Positions 44,836-56,061 of a DNA stretch of 64,000 nt are shown piece after piece. The notes beneath the pieces were generated by a model. That model had not been told where the DNA came from. It was given only the letters and a program-made list of their open reading frames with translations, and did not search any database. Source of the DNA: Prorocentrum cordatum (taxonomy: Eukaryota; Sar; Dinophyceae; Prorocentrales; Prorocentraceae); the NCBI GenBank assembly GCA_963575745.1, contig CAUYUJ010014260.1:682787-746786 (forward strand). The letters run 5' to 3'. The position numbers and the translations under genes were made by a program. Position 1 is the stretch's first letter; each line of letters opens with the position of its first letter.

Positions 44836-45544
44836 CGGCTGGCATTCCAGCCAGCTGCAACCGATGCCGGGGAGACGTAAGGCTCGGGTACGGGGGACTC
44901 GGGTTGGCCTGACGGGGCCATCATAAACATGACGAGGCCCGATCTGGAATTTGACGTGAGCTCCCGCAGCAAACATCCCAGGAATACTGGACCGTCACGA
45001 CCACGCCCCAGCCGGCAAGCTGTGCTGGTGCTGGTGTGCACTGGGGAGCGCTGCAGGCAGACCGCGGCGTCCAGGGCGTGCGCAAATTCGCGGGGGGGGC
45101 GAGAGCGGCGCGAGGCGCCCGCGGGGCACATGCGTGAGTTCTCCCCCGCGTCGAGTTTGCATTCTGGTCGGAGCTAGAGGTAGGTCGGGAGGGACCCCCC
45201 CTACAGGCGGATTTGGGGCGAAACTTAGGAAATAGTCAAGACATACCCCAAAATGATCAAACATGGGACAAAACTCGTCCCCAGACTATTAAATATGTGA
45301 GATCTTCCCACTGTAGAGGGACAGGCCCGACTTCAAGCTAGAGCTGCCACGGAGGAAACCCACACGTGAGCAGATGCAACTGGCGGAAAGACGCCACCAC
45401 CGGCGTCGAAGGAGGAGCACCCGAGCTCGCCGGCGACCCAGTCAGCGAGTGCGTGCTCGTGGAGGACGAGGGGGCTGGCCGAGAAGTTGATCGGAGGAGG
45501 CGGAAAATGAGGCGTGAAAGAGCACTTCCTACGGCAAGTTCGAA

Positions 45545-45722
45545 TCGTGACGACCCGGGCAGTGGTTCCTGACACCGTGTGGATCGCTCACCCTTGACTG
45601 ATCGGTGGCTTTCCGATCGCCAGGTCGTTCCATAGTGGCGGATTCGCGGCCACCGGCGGCGTTCAACCTTGAGGACTCGTGCTCAAGCCACCGCCGCGTC
45701 GATACGGCACGAATCGTAGCTG
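45545..45722. repeat. Dispersed repeat S, copy 2
   Basis: Partner of 36046-36240. A shorter match (TTCAACCTTGA to GTCGACGCAC) lies at 57772-57835. Confidence 0.8.
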
Positions 45723-47210
45723 TGTCCGCGCCTTCCTGGCTCGTGCGGCACTCCTGCACCCAGGCGTCCCGACGGCAGCGGCCACGTCTCGGGCGCCAAG
45801 TCGCACGCCGCTGCGCCCGAGCAGCGCCTGGGCTCCCCCTCTCCCGGCGAGCCCCGTCCCTGGAACAGACACCCAACATCGCCACCCCTGTCCTGTCCCC
45901 AGCGGGCCAGGGTCCCTTGGCGTAACCAGCATACCCCCCTCGAGGTGGGGATGGATGCCGCGAGACCCGAGAGAGAAAGCGAGAGATCCTCTGTCCGCTG
46001 TCCGCACCCTCGCGGGGCACTCGTGTGCAAAGCTTCCTCCCAGTGGCCCAGCGGGGCTCTGGGATTCGTCCACGGCAGGCACGTCGAACAAGAGACATGG
46101 GCCTGCCCGCAGGCGCCCCGCGGAAGCTCCTCATCCCCCGATGACGCGGGGGGCCCTCGGCAGCCCAGGGGCGCCTTGGGGACCCCCAGAGATGGACGAA
46201 GAGTCTGCCCCACGATCTCGCACGGCACGACTTCTCATCGCGGGTGACTGCCATATGACGATGCGCAGTCTCGAGGGGTAGGCGCTTCGCGCGAGGACCG
46301 CCTCGGGCCAAACCGCGAGCCCACGGGCCCGTGGGCAGGCGAGCGGGGCGGCAGAGGAAGACCAAACCATGGCGGCGACAACGTCGGACCAAGCGCAAGC
46401 GGGGATCTCTGAGAACTGGCGGCCCTGGAGAGTGCATCCGGCGCCGCGGCTGTTCCAGAGCGCTCGGGAACGCTCCGAGAGCGCTCCGAAGCACTCTCGA
46501 GTGTCCAGGTCCTGGCCCCGCCCGAGCTCGCGCGGGCGACGGCGGCGGCCCGAGACCCCTGCCGCCGCGAGAGAAGATGTCGCGCGGCTCGAGCTCTGAG
46601 CTCTGGGCTCTACACTTCTGGCCCGAAGGCGCCCCGAAGGAGGCCCAGGGAGCAGCGGTGCTGCCGTCTTCGCCCCCCCACAAACCCTCAGCAGCCGTGA
46701 CCATCGGAGCGCAGTGTGCCGATCGTTGCTTGCGCTGCGACGTGAACGGCCTGCGCGCGAATCCCGTCCCTGGCCGCCCCCCCCTCGACCACCCCCCCCC
46801 CGAAGGCCGCGCATCACAGGCCACGCCGGCGAGGGCCCACTCTCACGTGTAGCGGGATCTTGGCGCACGGCTTCCAGCACCGGGTCGAGTCGGAAGGATC
46901 CAGGAACCCGCCTCATGCAAAGCTCAGGGAAATCGCCGGCCACTTTTATCTCATGACGCCAGGGGTCACGGTCTCCTTCGGGGGGGAGGGGCGGCATCCT
47001 TGAGCACCTCCAGCAGCAGCTGCGACCATTTGGACAGCAGCCCCTCTTGGGTTAGGGGGTGGCGCAAGCATTTGCGATACGATGCCCATTGCTGGATGTG
47101 CTCGCGCAACTCATCATCACGCGTTCCTTCACAATTGCTCGCTCGCTTCTCTGGCACAACTCGTGCTGCTGCGGGTTAGAGCTCATCGCTCAGACTTGCC
47201 AGGTTACGCG
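45723..47210. other. GC-rich DNA; long open frames not supported
   Basis: Frames of 431 and 288 codons exist on the minus strand, but composition is Arg/Gly/Ala/Ser only and there is no recognisable motif, so I do not call them genes. Confidence 0.5.
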
Positions 47211-47214
47211 CCTC

Positions 47215-47227
47215 TCTCTCTCTCTCG

Positions 47228-47270
<43 letters not shown>
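47215..47270. repeat. (CT)n microsatellite
   Basis: A CT run. Confidence 0.93.
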
Positions 47271-47271
<1 letters not shown>

Positions 47272-47619
47272 CCTGCCCGTGTGCACGCGTGGCCCCGCGT
47301 CCACGGTGTCAGGGCGTGGGGGCGGGGGGTGCCCCGTCCCTGCGCGCCGCGCTGCGGCCAAGCGCCCAACTGGCGGTCTGCCAAGCCGCCTAGCCACGTG
47401 TCCGCACGTCGCCTTTCTTGTTGGGGCCTTCTTCGTCACGCGGTCTGACACGTGAGATCTTCACAGTCTGTCCGCCGTCCGTAGCTTCAGACGCAATGCG
47501 CCGGGGGAGGGGGTCTGTTGCCCGCCCTCGTATCTTAAGGCTGCACCGCCGCTAATAGTGTTTTGCGGGTTGTCGCACCGCAGTGCGCCTCGCGGACGGA
47601 CCCTGGTCCGCCTACTTGT

Positions 47620-47759
47620 CCGGTCTCTCTCTCTCTCTTTCTCTCCTTCTCGCTCTCTCTCTCTCTCTCTCTTTCTCTCCCTCTTTCTATCCCCCTCCCT
47701 CTCACTCTCTCTTGCTCCCAATGCCCCTTTCTATCCGTGTGTGTTTGCATGTATATACC

Positions 47760-47797
<38 letters not shown>

Positions 47798-47805
47798 TAC
47801 ACACT
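47620..47805. repeat. (CT)n then (TA)n compound microsatellite
   Basis: CT run at 47620-47715 and TA run at 47755-47803, the same order as at 28.0-28.2 kb. Confidence 0.93.
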
Positions 47806-47809
47806 GCTC

Positions 47810-48180
47810 CCGAACAGTGCTCACAATTCGGGGCCCTTCTCTTCGTTGAGGAAGCCGGTTGATACGCTGGGCTTTCGCCACGTTGCCGCCCGTGACGCCT
47901 TGCTGGCGCCTCGTGGGCGCCCCGCGATTCAGGGGTGTGCCGAGGCTGCGCCCCGTTGCCGCCGGTGCCGCCCCCTCGGCGCCTTGTGGGCGCCCAGCTC
48001 GCGGAATGGGGGGGGGGCGGCACACCGAGGTGGCGCCGCGACCCGGGCCAAGCCGCCCCGTGGGCGCCCCGTTGTCGGGGGAGGGGGAGGAAGGATCTGA
48101 CCAGGCTGCGCCACGCTGCCGCCCTTGCCGCTTTGTGGGCGCCTCGTGGGCGGCCTGTCCTTCGAGCTCGGAAGGCGTAG
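47810..48180. other. GC-rich degenerate repeats (TTGCCGCC, GTGGGCGCC)
   Basis: Short repeats of GCCGCC and GTGGGCGCCC. No gene. Confidence 0.55.
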
Positions 48181-48340
48181 CTGTCACCCAGCAGCTTACA
48201 CAACGCAGCCTGTACCACATAGCCTGAACCGCATCGAATGCACGACATAACTTACACCACATAGCTCACACCCCATAGCTTTCAGTTCCCGGTCACGCCG
48301 CCGAGCTTGCGCGACATAGCTTACTTCGCATGAGCTACAT
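48180..48340. repeat. TTACACCACATAGC degenerate repeat
   Basis: Units such as CAGCCTGTACCACATAG and ACTTACACCACATAGC with a roughly 20 base period. Confidence 0.75.
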
Positions 48341-48597
48341 ACCGCAATGTGTATGGCCTGCACTGGCTAACATACATATATACCCACGCATGCTACACAA
48401 CATGTGTATGCATCCCCTGTCTCGTGGTTGGCTGTGAGAAGAGCGCCCGGACAGTTGCATCCTTCTGCAGAAGGCGCGTGTCGGTTTGTAGGAGAAGGTG
48501 GGTCAGGAGGAAGGAGCACACCAGCATTGCGGTTCCACTACCTGCTGGTGTTCGTCTCCAGCTGTCTGCAAGCATTGGGGAAGATGCACGCTGAATT

Positions 48598-48720
48598 CCC
48601 ACCAGCCCTCGGGGCACAGGTGGTCTAGAGCGGCTTCTCTTCAACCCCCCTTCTTCCCCTTCGGGGATGGGTATACCCCTACCCCCTACTCCCTACCCCT
48701 GGACCTGGACGGGGGTGGTC
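48598..48720. repeat. Dispersed repeat copy 2
   Basis: Partner of 14828-14950. Confidence 0.85.
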
Positions 48721-48734
48721 GCGGGTAGTTGGAG

Positions 48735-49255
48735 CGTCCAAGATCGACCAAGACGGCTCCTAGATGACCTCGATGATGGATCAAGATAGCCTAAAATGCC
48801 TCAAGATGGCTCCAAAGATGCTCCAAGAGGCCCCAAAAACGTTCCAAGACGGCAAGGAGGTCCCCAAGAGGCCCAAATCCTTCAAACACCTAAGGAGAAT
48901 CAATGCTGGTTGCTGTCTCGCCATTTCGCTTTCGATGGCCATTCGAGGCCTCAAGGTGGTTCCAAAATGGCCCAACAGAGCCCCAGGAGAGGCCAAGAGA
49001 GCTCCAAGACGGCCCCAAAAGCCCTCAAGAACGCCCCAAGAGCGCTCCAATAGGGCTCCAGGAGGCGATGCTCGGTGCTTGCGAGGGAGGAGGCTAATTG
49101 GAGCTCCCCACGTTCTTGATCGATGTCCTGCAAGATGGCCCCAAGAGCGCCGCTGAAGTTCCCAAGAGCGCCCCAAGAGGGCCCCCAGAGGCGCCCAGAC
49201 GCCCCCAAGAGGCCTCCAGGAGGCTCCCAAGAGACCCCATACGAGGCCTCAAAAG
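48735..49255. repeat. CCAAGAGG array 9
   Basis: Array with spacer AGGAGAATCAATGCTGG near 48890, again resembling the spacer of the other arrays. Confidence 0.88.
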
Positions 49256-49369
49256 GATCCCCGAGGTACCTTCTTTTTCCTCCTTCTCCTCCTTCTCCTC
49301 CTTCTCGTCCTCATCGCCATCGCCCTACTCCACCTCATCCTCCTCGTTTCCCTCCTCCCCCGACAACGA

Positions 49370-49545
49370 CGACTTCGACGACGACGGCGACGATTCCTCC
49401 TCCATCCTACCCCTTTGGGGTATATGACGGTTTCCCCTACCCTTTGTTGTTCTGCGTGCTCCCCTACTTCCCTGACCACCTCAACTCCCCTAGGCATCGT
49501 TTCTGGATGGGCTGGTGGTGGGGCTGGTGGTGATACGCGAAGCGT
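49370..49545. repeat. Third, partial copy of the inverted-repeat unique part
   Basis: It shares TTGGGGTATATGACGG, CCACCTCAACTCC and CATCGTTTCTGGATGGGCTGG with the reverse complement of 11361-11530. The end (GATACGCGAAGCGT) also recurs at 16040-16060. Confidence 0.8.
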
Positions 49546-49549
49546 CAAC

Positions 49550-51080
49550 AATATGAGATTCACCCGCCTCGCACGCCAGATCGCAGTCGCCATGGTTACT
49601 GTGCCCCTGACGAGAACCAGACCACCATTCGATCCTCGCTACGAGTCTGACACCCTCCCGCCAGAGTCATGCCTCGTTTGCCACTGCCCATCTCCTTCCC
49701 CGGCCTGCCTCGGCTTCTTTCGGCTCCTGCATTGGCTATCGCTGCCCCGTTCTTCCCTTTCAAAAGCCCCAAGAGCCGGTCCAGAGAGGTGCGTTGGATC
49801 AGGCAAAAAGGCTCACCCTCTGGCAAGGGAACGGTGACGCGTGCTGCGTTTACTTTTGTCCCGCTCTCACATTGAAGACACGTTTCTCAAATTATGCTCT
49901 GCCTGTGGTAAACCTCACAAGACATGTGTCTCCGTACTCTGTTCCTCCTCACTTTTCATGACCCTCCCTCTTCACGTTCTGGTGCCTCGGCATCGAGGGC
50001 CCAGGCTACGATGGATGCCGCCGCAATGTCCCGAGGGCCTCTGCCAGCGACTCGGCGCAATAGGCGAAGAAGGAGGCGGCCAAGAAATCCGGGTCACAAC
50101 CCCCAGCCTTGGGAGCCATGAAACTTGTTGATCCCGAGAGGTTTATGCGTACACGCAAATATGTATTCACACGGAGAGAAAGTAGATATCAACGGCGGGC
50201 AGGAGTGGAGTGGCGAGATGAGGGGGGAGAGACGAGAGAGAGAGAGAGAGAGAGAGAAACTCCCCTTTTCTGCCCACACACACAAACCAACGCCCGCGAA
50301 CCAATCCGTCGAGAGCCTGACGATGTCAGACTGACACCATGCCAACCGCTATGAGCGTGCCGTGGGCGGATGGCACCCTCGAACAGGGCCCGGTCCAAAA
50401 CACTATGGAAGGAGATGGAGAGGAAAGGGAGAATGACCAGTTGCATGAATCTCTCAGGGTGGGAGAAAGAGACACAGAGAGAGAGAGAGAGAGATGCCCA
50501 TCGCGCGCCTCGCGGAAGGTCTCGATCGGGATGTCCGACTCTGGGATCGCTCGGGGGGAGGGTCCTGGGAGGAAAGAGATCCTCGAATCCCTCACGTTAC
50601 CCACGAGAGCTCGGAACCGGAGGAACTCAGCACAGTGCAGGGCTCTGGCGTGCCAGGACATGCGCCCGCCCTGGGGTGACCAGAAGTGTGGGCCACACAG
50701 CACAAAAGCACACGGTTTGGGTTTCGTCTCCAAGAGACAGCTTGCGAGACCTACCTCCCTCCCCCGTGCGGCTAGAAGACGAGTGACATAACGCGCATAG
50801 ATCGGAGTTCGTCTCCAAGGTACAGCTTGGGAGACCTACTTACGTCACTTATGTGGCTAGGGCAGAAAATCACTTGTGATCTCAAGTAGTCAAGGAAGGG
50901 GAAGGGCGAAAGGGGGAAAGCTTGAGGTTCAAGGAGGGAGCGGAGAAGAGGGAAAAGGACCCTTGGGCACGCCTCCCACGGGACACTCACAGATTCGCTC
51001 CTCGGGGGCAGCCGCCCATCAGGTCTTGGGCTCACGCGAGGTAGCCAGGGGCATCCGCTGCCACGAAACCTGACCTCAGA
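49550..51080. other. No gene recognised
   Basis: GA runs near 50235 and 50480. A repeat of GAGACCTACCTNC (50750 and 50835) hints at a small tandem copy. Confidence 0.5.
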
Positions 51081-51467
51081 TCAAGGTCTTTGAAGCTGCA
51101 TCACAAACCTGTTTGGTCCTCCGACGCGCGGTGCCTGGAGAGAGAGGGGGTAGAGGGGGTGGACGACGCCAGCCTGGGGGGGGAGGGTAACTGCACTTCC
51201 TAGAGGGAGCTGGCCTGCCATCGCGGGGGTCGAGGCCCTAACCAGGCCTGTGATCACGTGGCGGGGAATCGCCTGCTCCTGAGTGTTGGCTATAGAAAAC
51301 AGTAGCGAAAACATTCTAGCAATCTCCTGGAGGGTTCCCGCCTCCCGAACATGTGTCCAATGCAGAGTGAGGTACGCCTTGAGGACAGAGCGCATGCTGC
51401 ACTCGTTGAGTGGAAACAACAGGCCAACAAGACACGCCGAAATAATGCCGAGCACGAAACCGATCAC
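51081..51467 (-). CDS. Hypothetical exon with one membrane segment
   Basis: The frame opens without an ATG and reads IGFVLGIISACLVGLLFPLN, a probable membrane helix, then LTLHWTHVREAGTLQEIARM and SIANTQEQAIPRHVITGLV. Codon use resembles coding DNA over the first 75 residues; the tail after that is Pro/Gly-rich and may be intron. Unknown family. Confidence 0.35.
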   Translation of the reverse strand: MIGFVLGIISACLVGLLFPLNECSMRSVLKAYLTLHWTHVREAGTLQEIARMFSLLFSIANTQEQAIPRHVITGLVRASTPAMAGQLPLGSAVTLPPQAGVVHPLYPLSLQAPRVGGPNRFVMQLQRP

Positions 51468-51496
51468 GATCGACTCACGAGGCGCTCGATCCGATG

Positions 51497-51973
51497 TTAT
51501 TCTATACTTGCGCTGGCACGGGTCTCCGACGTCGGAGTTTGAATCAGGGAGGGGGGCGAGGTTCCGGGGGCGCCCCCAATGCCCAGGGTGCGGCTGACCC
51601 TGCGCGCATTCGCCACGGGCACCGCGCGCCTCGGGAAGCGGGCCTGGATGCGCTCGCTGACCTGCGCCGCCACCATCTTGTCCGACATCCGAGCCTCCAG
51701 CGCCTGCGCCGCCTCTACTCGGGCCAGCCGGTTGGGCAGCTGCTTCTTGGCGCCGACGAGAGACTGCGACCAGCCGAGCTCGGGGCGCTTCGCGGGCGTG
51801 GCGCTGCCGGGAGCTCGGGCCACAGGAGTCGGACTCACCTCGCGGTCCGTCTCCTTCTCCTTGACTTCCCCTTTGCTGTCAGCGCCCGTTGACTCCCATT
51901 GCTTGGGCAGTTTGTCCCCCGAGCTCGACTTCATCGCCTGCGCAACATGCTCGCTCTGCTTGCGAAGCTTCAT
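51497..51973 (-). CDS. Hypothetical basic, helical protein
   Basis: From an ATG at 51973 the frame gives 158 residues: MKLRKQSEHVAQAMKSSSGD, a Lys/Glu/Pro linker, then QSLVGAKKQLPNRLARVEAA and SDKMVAAQVSERIQARF, which look helical. It overlaps the RD block by a few bases in another frame, so the two may be one gene with a frameshift. No family recognised. Confidence 0.4.
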   Translation of the reverse strand: MKLRKQSEHVAQAMKSSSGDKLPKQWESTGADSKGEVKEKETDREVSPTPVARAPGSATPAKRPELGWSQSLVGAKKQLPNRLARVEAAQALEARMSDKMVAAQVSERIQARFPRRAVPVANARRVSRTLGIGGAPGTSPPSLIQTPTSETRASASIE

Positions 51974-52245
51974 CTCCTCGATTTGTCATGCTTACCCTTG
52001 AAGGGCGCCTTGGCCTCTGCATCGACTGCGGCGAGCTCATCCCGGGGGCATTGGACGTTCGCCCACTGACGGCCTGCCGATCGTGATGGTGGACGTGGCG
52101 ACCCACGGCCGCGGCTGTCCCACCCTGAGCCACGGCTTCGACCGTCGCGACAATCACGGTGATCGGAGCCATCTCTGTCGTGATAATCTCGGCGATCACG
52201 ATGATCTCGAGAATCTCGATAATCACGGACGTCTCGAAAATCACG
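51970..52245 (-). CDS. Arg-Asp repeat tail of the zinc-finger/RD protein
   Basis: The frame carries an RD-repeat tract (VRDNRDFRDVRDYRDSRDHR) and then WANVQCPRDELAAVDAEAKA before a stop at 51970. RD/RS-type tails occur in RNA-binding proteins. The underlying DNA is a degenerate ATCACGA/TCTCGAT repeat. It probably ends the protein of the blocks above through a frameshift or splice. Confidence 0.4.
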   Translation of the reverse strand, partial: RDFRDVRDYRDSRDHRDRRDYHDRDGSDHRDCRDGRSRGSGWDSRGRGSPRPPSRSAGRQWANVQCPRDELAAVDAEAKAPFKGKHDKSRR

Positions 52246-52880
52246 ATTGTCGCGCACTTCCCTGTGCACGTGGTAGTCCCTGTGCACGGTCTCCACGGTC
52301 ATCGCGGTCAAGGCGCTCAGGGCTGCACCGTCGATCGCGGTCACGGCCACGGTCGCTGCTGCGGCCTCTAGAACGGAGGAAGTCCGTGGAGTCCGAGCCG
52401 CGGTAGGTAGCGCCATGGCCCGATGCCTCCCCATCATTGCCACGGCCACTGTTCGTCCGCACCCATGGTTGACGCGGGCCACCTCCGCCAACCTCGTGGA
52501 AGGAGAGGAGGCACTTTGACCGGCACCTCGCGATCGCTCGATCGCTCGGGCCTTCTGCATGGCAACGGACCATGAGCAAGCCTATGGGGAAGCCACTAGG
52601 CAGGTCGAAGGGAACCCCCATCATGAGCTCCAGGACCCAAGACGTCGCAACCTGGACTGGAAGGGCGAGGTACTGGGCCCGAGCTAGGCGGCCTGTCACT
52701 AGGGAGACGATCATGTTGAAGCCACGCGGCGGTCACCCAGGCCATTGAAGTAGGTTGCTTTTGGGACGGACTTCCACGCGACCCTGGATGAGCCACACAC
52801 GGTTCTCGTCGTCTGGGACGATGGAAATCACGTCACCTTCGGGCCAGAGGTCCAGGCCCAGCCAAGTACATAGAGCTAGG
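52241..52880 (-). pseudogene. Unknown protein block interrupted by a TGA
   Basis: The frame reads LDLWPEGDVISIVPDDENRV, GRVEVRPKSNLLQWPG, then a TGA (52733-52735), then GFNMIVSLVTGRLARAQYLA and VATSWVLELMMGVPFDLPSG. Sense on both sides of the stop is good, so the stop is probably a mutation. I have the impression of a family recurrent in dinoflagellate genomes but cannot name it. An Asp/Arg-rich tail follows in a shifted frame. Confidence 0.45.
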
Positions 52881-52921
52881 GGGTCTTCGATGTTGGAGGC
52901 GGGGGAAGGCTTGACCTGCTA

Positions 52922-53038
52922 GGCCTGGCACAGGTAGAGGTAGACGCATCTTCTGCAGTACACCTTGCTGATACCTGGGATGTCCTCAACATATCGGCGC
53001 TGGCGGACCTCAACTTTCCCCGGCGTCGGCGATGCATG
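52922..53038 (-). CDS. Exon-like block with Cys pair
   Basis: This short frame reads GKVEVRQRRYVEDIPGISKV then YCRRCVYLYLCQA and stops at 52919. The composition is protein-like and unlike the neighbouring frames; the CxxC may continue the zinc-binding theme of the block above. Too short to be placed in a family. Confidence 0.35.
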
Positions 53039-53213
53039 GAAACCACAACCGCGAACCTGCCTGGGCCCCCGACAAGCACGAAGTTCAAGTCACGCTAGTA
53101 GTATCGATAGAGCTACTCCTGACAGTCATCACCAATCGGTAAACCTCTGAATTTATGAACAACCCCACCCATCGTCACAAGAGATAACCAAACATAGGCT
53201 AGCATAGTGGAGG

Positions 53214-53495
53214 CTACATCTGCGATTGATACGTTGTAATAGCTAGCTCGTGTTCCTGATCTGGATGTTTAGTATAATGTTCTTTATCTCTGTTTACGAG
53301 TGCAGCGTCCGTTCCCAGTTGCTTGGGGACCTTCTTCGCCACTTCGCGCCACGCTCGCCCAATCAACGTCGAACTGAACTGCTCATGCGCCTGATCCGCA
53401 CCCGCCGCGACAAGAGATTCGCGCGACAGCGGACGCGAGCACCGGAGGCATAGGTCGTTAGAAAAGGGGTTCAAGATCATGCACGGCTCGCACAA
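53214..53495 (-). CDS. Exon-like block with RanBP2-type zinc finger
   Basis: The frame has CEPCMILNPFSNDLCLRC, spacing Cys-x2-Cys-x10-Cys-x2-Cys with the central Asn typical of RanBP2 zinc fingers, which bind RNA or ubiquitin. A Trp usually found before the first Cys is absent. It continues FSSTLIGRAWREVAKKVPKQ, a basic helix. No ATG is seen, so it is likely an internal exon. It probably joins the blocks at 52922-53038 and 52241-52880, all in the same direction, but the splice sites are not resolved. Confidence 0.45.
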   Translation of the reverse strand: MCEPCMILNPFSNDLCLRCSRPLSRESLVAAGADQAHEQFSSTLIGRAWREVAKKVPKQLGTDAALVNRDKEHYTKHPDQEHELAITTYQSQM

Positions 53496-53499
53496 TCTC

Positions 53500-55150
53500 T
53501 TTCAGTGCCTCCCCCAGGTCAAGCACCTCGCAGGAAACCCCACCCACGCGCAAGGGATGGCGAGCAGCTCGACCAATGAATCTACATCCTGCCGCGCCAG
53601 GTGCACTCGCCGAGTTCACACTGCGCCGCACTTAGCTGCGCCCAGGCTTCCCACAGCACCTAGCACCGTCAGATAGGAAGCACTTACTCTTGACCGTGGA
53701 AACACACATAGGGGGGGGGGGGGGGGGCGTCTTTTTGGAGGAATGTGGTAGCATCGTTGGGAGCGGAGCCAGATGGGGAGCCCATGGCGGGCCCTAGTCC
53801 ATAGCCTCATCGCAGCGTCTTGGCGGGATAAGTCATAGCGCGCCTGCCAGTCATCATCTCGCTCAGCTGTTTGATGTAGCTACCGCTGATACCGATGCCA
53901 TTTGCCAGCCAATTTTTGTCACAGTGCTTGTCACCGGCATTTCGAATGTCATTATTTGCACGCTCCAGTGTTTCACGTTTTCCTGTTCCACGCGCTGCCA
54001 TCGTCGGGGAAGGGGGGGGGGGGGGGCAGCGGCGAGATCACGCGGGAGAGAGAACGTAAATCTCTTCCGCTCGCAATCCAAACCTCGTCGGATCGCTGGT
54101 CGTGCGAGGCGGGCCGATTGGGCCCGCTCGAGCAGCCCCACCTTCGCGCTTCGAAAGGGCGTCGCAGGAACTTGCCGCGCTGAGAGCTTCCACGGCCCTG
54201 GTAGCTGCTTCAAATTGAAAGGCCCTGAGACGGACCTCGACTCCTGCACCGAGGTCGACAGGCTGTCGACCTGATACTCTGCGCAAAAACGGCCGGCCGA
54301 GACGCGATCTTTCCGGATACTGCGGGCTCGAAAAGAAACGCGGGGAGGTTGACTGCGCCGCGCCCAGGCTGTTTCAAGCCGCATCTGGCCGCGCATGGCC
54401 TGCGCTGATCCTTTGACCAAATACTGCAAGCGCCGCGCCTGGAAGTCGAGGGGAACTTCCAAGACGGGCCTCCGACCCGCAGGGGGCCCCACGCCTCTGA
54501 GATGCTCGTCAATCCCAGAGGGCGGGTGGATGAACAAGATTGATCCGCCCAGCCCCTTGCGTCTTAGACGTTGAAATCGGATCAATATAATATCGCACAA
54601 AAACCAGCGGATCAATGTTGATATGAATGGATCAATTTGATACCACATACATCATATCATGGTGGTATTGATGATGATGGTCCATAACGTTTTGTTATCA
54701 ATCATTAAAGTCGCACACGCGAGGCGCACGAATTGCGCTCATGTCATATCATGTGAATGTCTCAAGGGCCAAACTTATCCAATTATACTAAAGATGGTGA
54801 GTAAGCAACTTATCGATATACACCATGCGATAAACGTAAAATAGATAGATAATTCGCGCGGTCCTTCCGCGGGCGCGTTCCTTGCGTGGGTTGTTGGGCC
54901 TAATATTTCTGGGGCGTTGCCGACCAGAAGCCACCCAATGAGCCCCGGGGCGGTGAATGGCGTCAGCCCCAGAATATACATAGGCAAAGACTGCGCCTCG
55001 CCAGCTCACCAAAATCGCACGCAAGCAACGATTGCATTTCCTCTGATTTCCGAATGTTACAAACCCACAACCAGCGCCGCCGACCTGGAGACATCGGCCC
55101 TCGTCGAGGGCAACGGGATGCGTGACGACAGGCGGGGAACTAACCGTGGA
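53500..55150. other. No gene recognised
   Basis: Includes a poly-G/poly-C pair (53711-53727 and 54014-54029). A minus frame at 53863-54648 has mixed composition but no motif. Confidence 0.5.
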
Positions 55151-55320
55151 AGGGGGCGCGGGGGGGCGGGGGGGGGGGGAGAAGAAGGAGGAGAAGGAGG
55201 AGAAGGAAGAGGAGGAGAAGGAGGGGGAGGAGGAATATGAGGAGGGGAGGAGGAGGTGGAGGAGGAGGAGGAGGAGGAAGATGAGGAGGGGAAGAGGAGG
55301 AGGAGGAAGAGGGCAAACGA
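55150..55320. repeat. G/GGA-rich tract
   Basis: Purine-rich, including a poly-G run. Confidence 0.85.
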
Positions 55321-55469
55321 AGGATAACGGGGTAAACGCAAACCAAAAGTAAGGGGGGGTCCCATTCTACACCCGTAATCATACGCGGAGGCGTATGCTA
55401 TGCATTTGGCGTCAGATTTGTCGGTTCGGTTCCAGGCCCCGCTCGGGCCTAAGGGCGCCCCCGAAGCGT

Positions 55470-55682
55470 TCACCGAGCTAGGGCCAGCACTGGCGACGCC
55501 GAGAATTCAAATTGAGCGTGCCGACCGATCGGGCTGACTGGCTTTTCACTCTGCACAAGTTTTTTCAGCATCAGCTTTTGCCTTCTCCAGGCTTGCCTGT
55601 CACTCCAGCGTGCCCCAGGGCGTGCCCCAGGCAGAACAGTGCACGCTGAATCAGCAACATGCGCGCGCAGTGGATCGTCCAT
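55470..55682 (-). CDS. Possible further exon of the methyltransferase-like gene
   Basis: The frame runs from MDDPLRAHVADSACTVLPGA to a basic helix RRQKLMLKKLVQSEKPVSPI and GRHAQFEFSASP. Direction and position fit the gene above; nothing else ties them. Unknown family. Confidence 0.3.
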   Translation of the reverse strand: MDDPLRAHVADSACTVLPGARPGARWSDRQAWRRQKLMLKKLVQSEKPVSPIGRHAQFEFSASPVLALAR

Positions 55683-55827
55683 CCTGTTGTTTGTACTGTT
55701 GATGTTCCTTCTTGTTCGCCCTCCCCGTCTCCTCCGTCGCCGTCGCCGTCATCATCATTATCGTCATCTTTGTCATCATTATCCTGATGGCCGTCGTAGT
55801 CATCGTCTGTCTACCTCGCCCCTCACG

Positions 55828-56061
55828 CTAAAGCGTTGCCGCTGTGCACGCTTCCACTGGCAAGCAATCGGCCAGCGCGTCTGCGACGTGAGCGCAGAAC
55901 TCATGCGGATAGACCTGCGAGCTCTTCTGAAGCCCTTTAGCTCCAGAAACCCAGGTGCCGCTCTTCCAGCCGCTGGAGCCTTCGCTGGCGGGCGTTGAAA
56001 TGATCAGCGTGCGCTTGGCTTGGCCAAGCTTTTCATCGCACTGGCGCTTGGTTCTCACGAG
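55828..56061 (-). pseudogene. C5-cytosine methyltransferase-like protein, text after the TAG
   Basis: In the same frame as the previous block, straight after the TAG, the text reads LVRTKRQCDEKLGQAKRTLI, ISTPASEGSSGWKSGTWVSG and KGLQKSSQVYPHEFCAHVAD, with protein-like composition to about 55865. The TAG therefore interrupts the gene in this copy. A block at 55470-55682 (RRQKLMLKKLVQSEKPVSPI) may continue it past a (GTC)n tract. Confidence 0.5.

Noticed and set aside
45529-46997. Minus frames of 431 and 288 codons
   Set aside because: Arg/Gly/Ala-rich with no motif; GC-rich DNA yields such frames by chance.
54008-54648. Minus frame with mixed composition
   Set aside because: It crosses a poly-G tract, other frames are equally open, and no family could be recognised.
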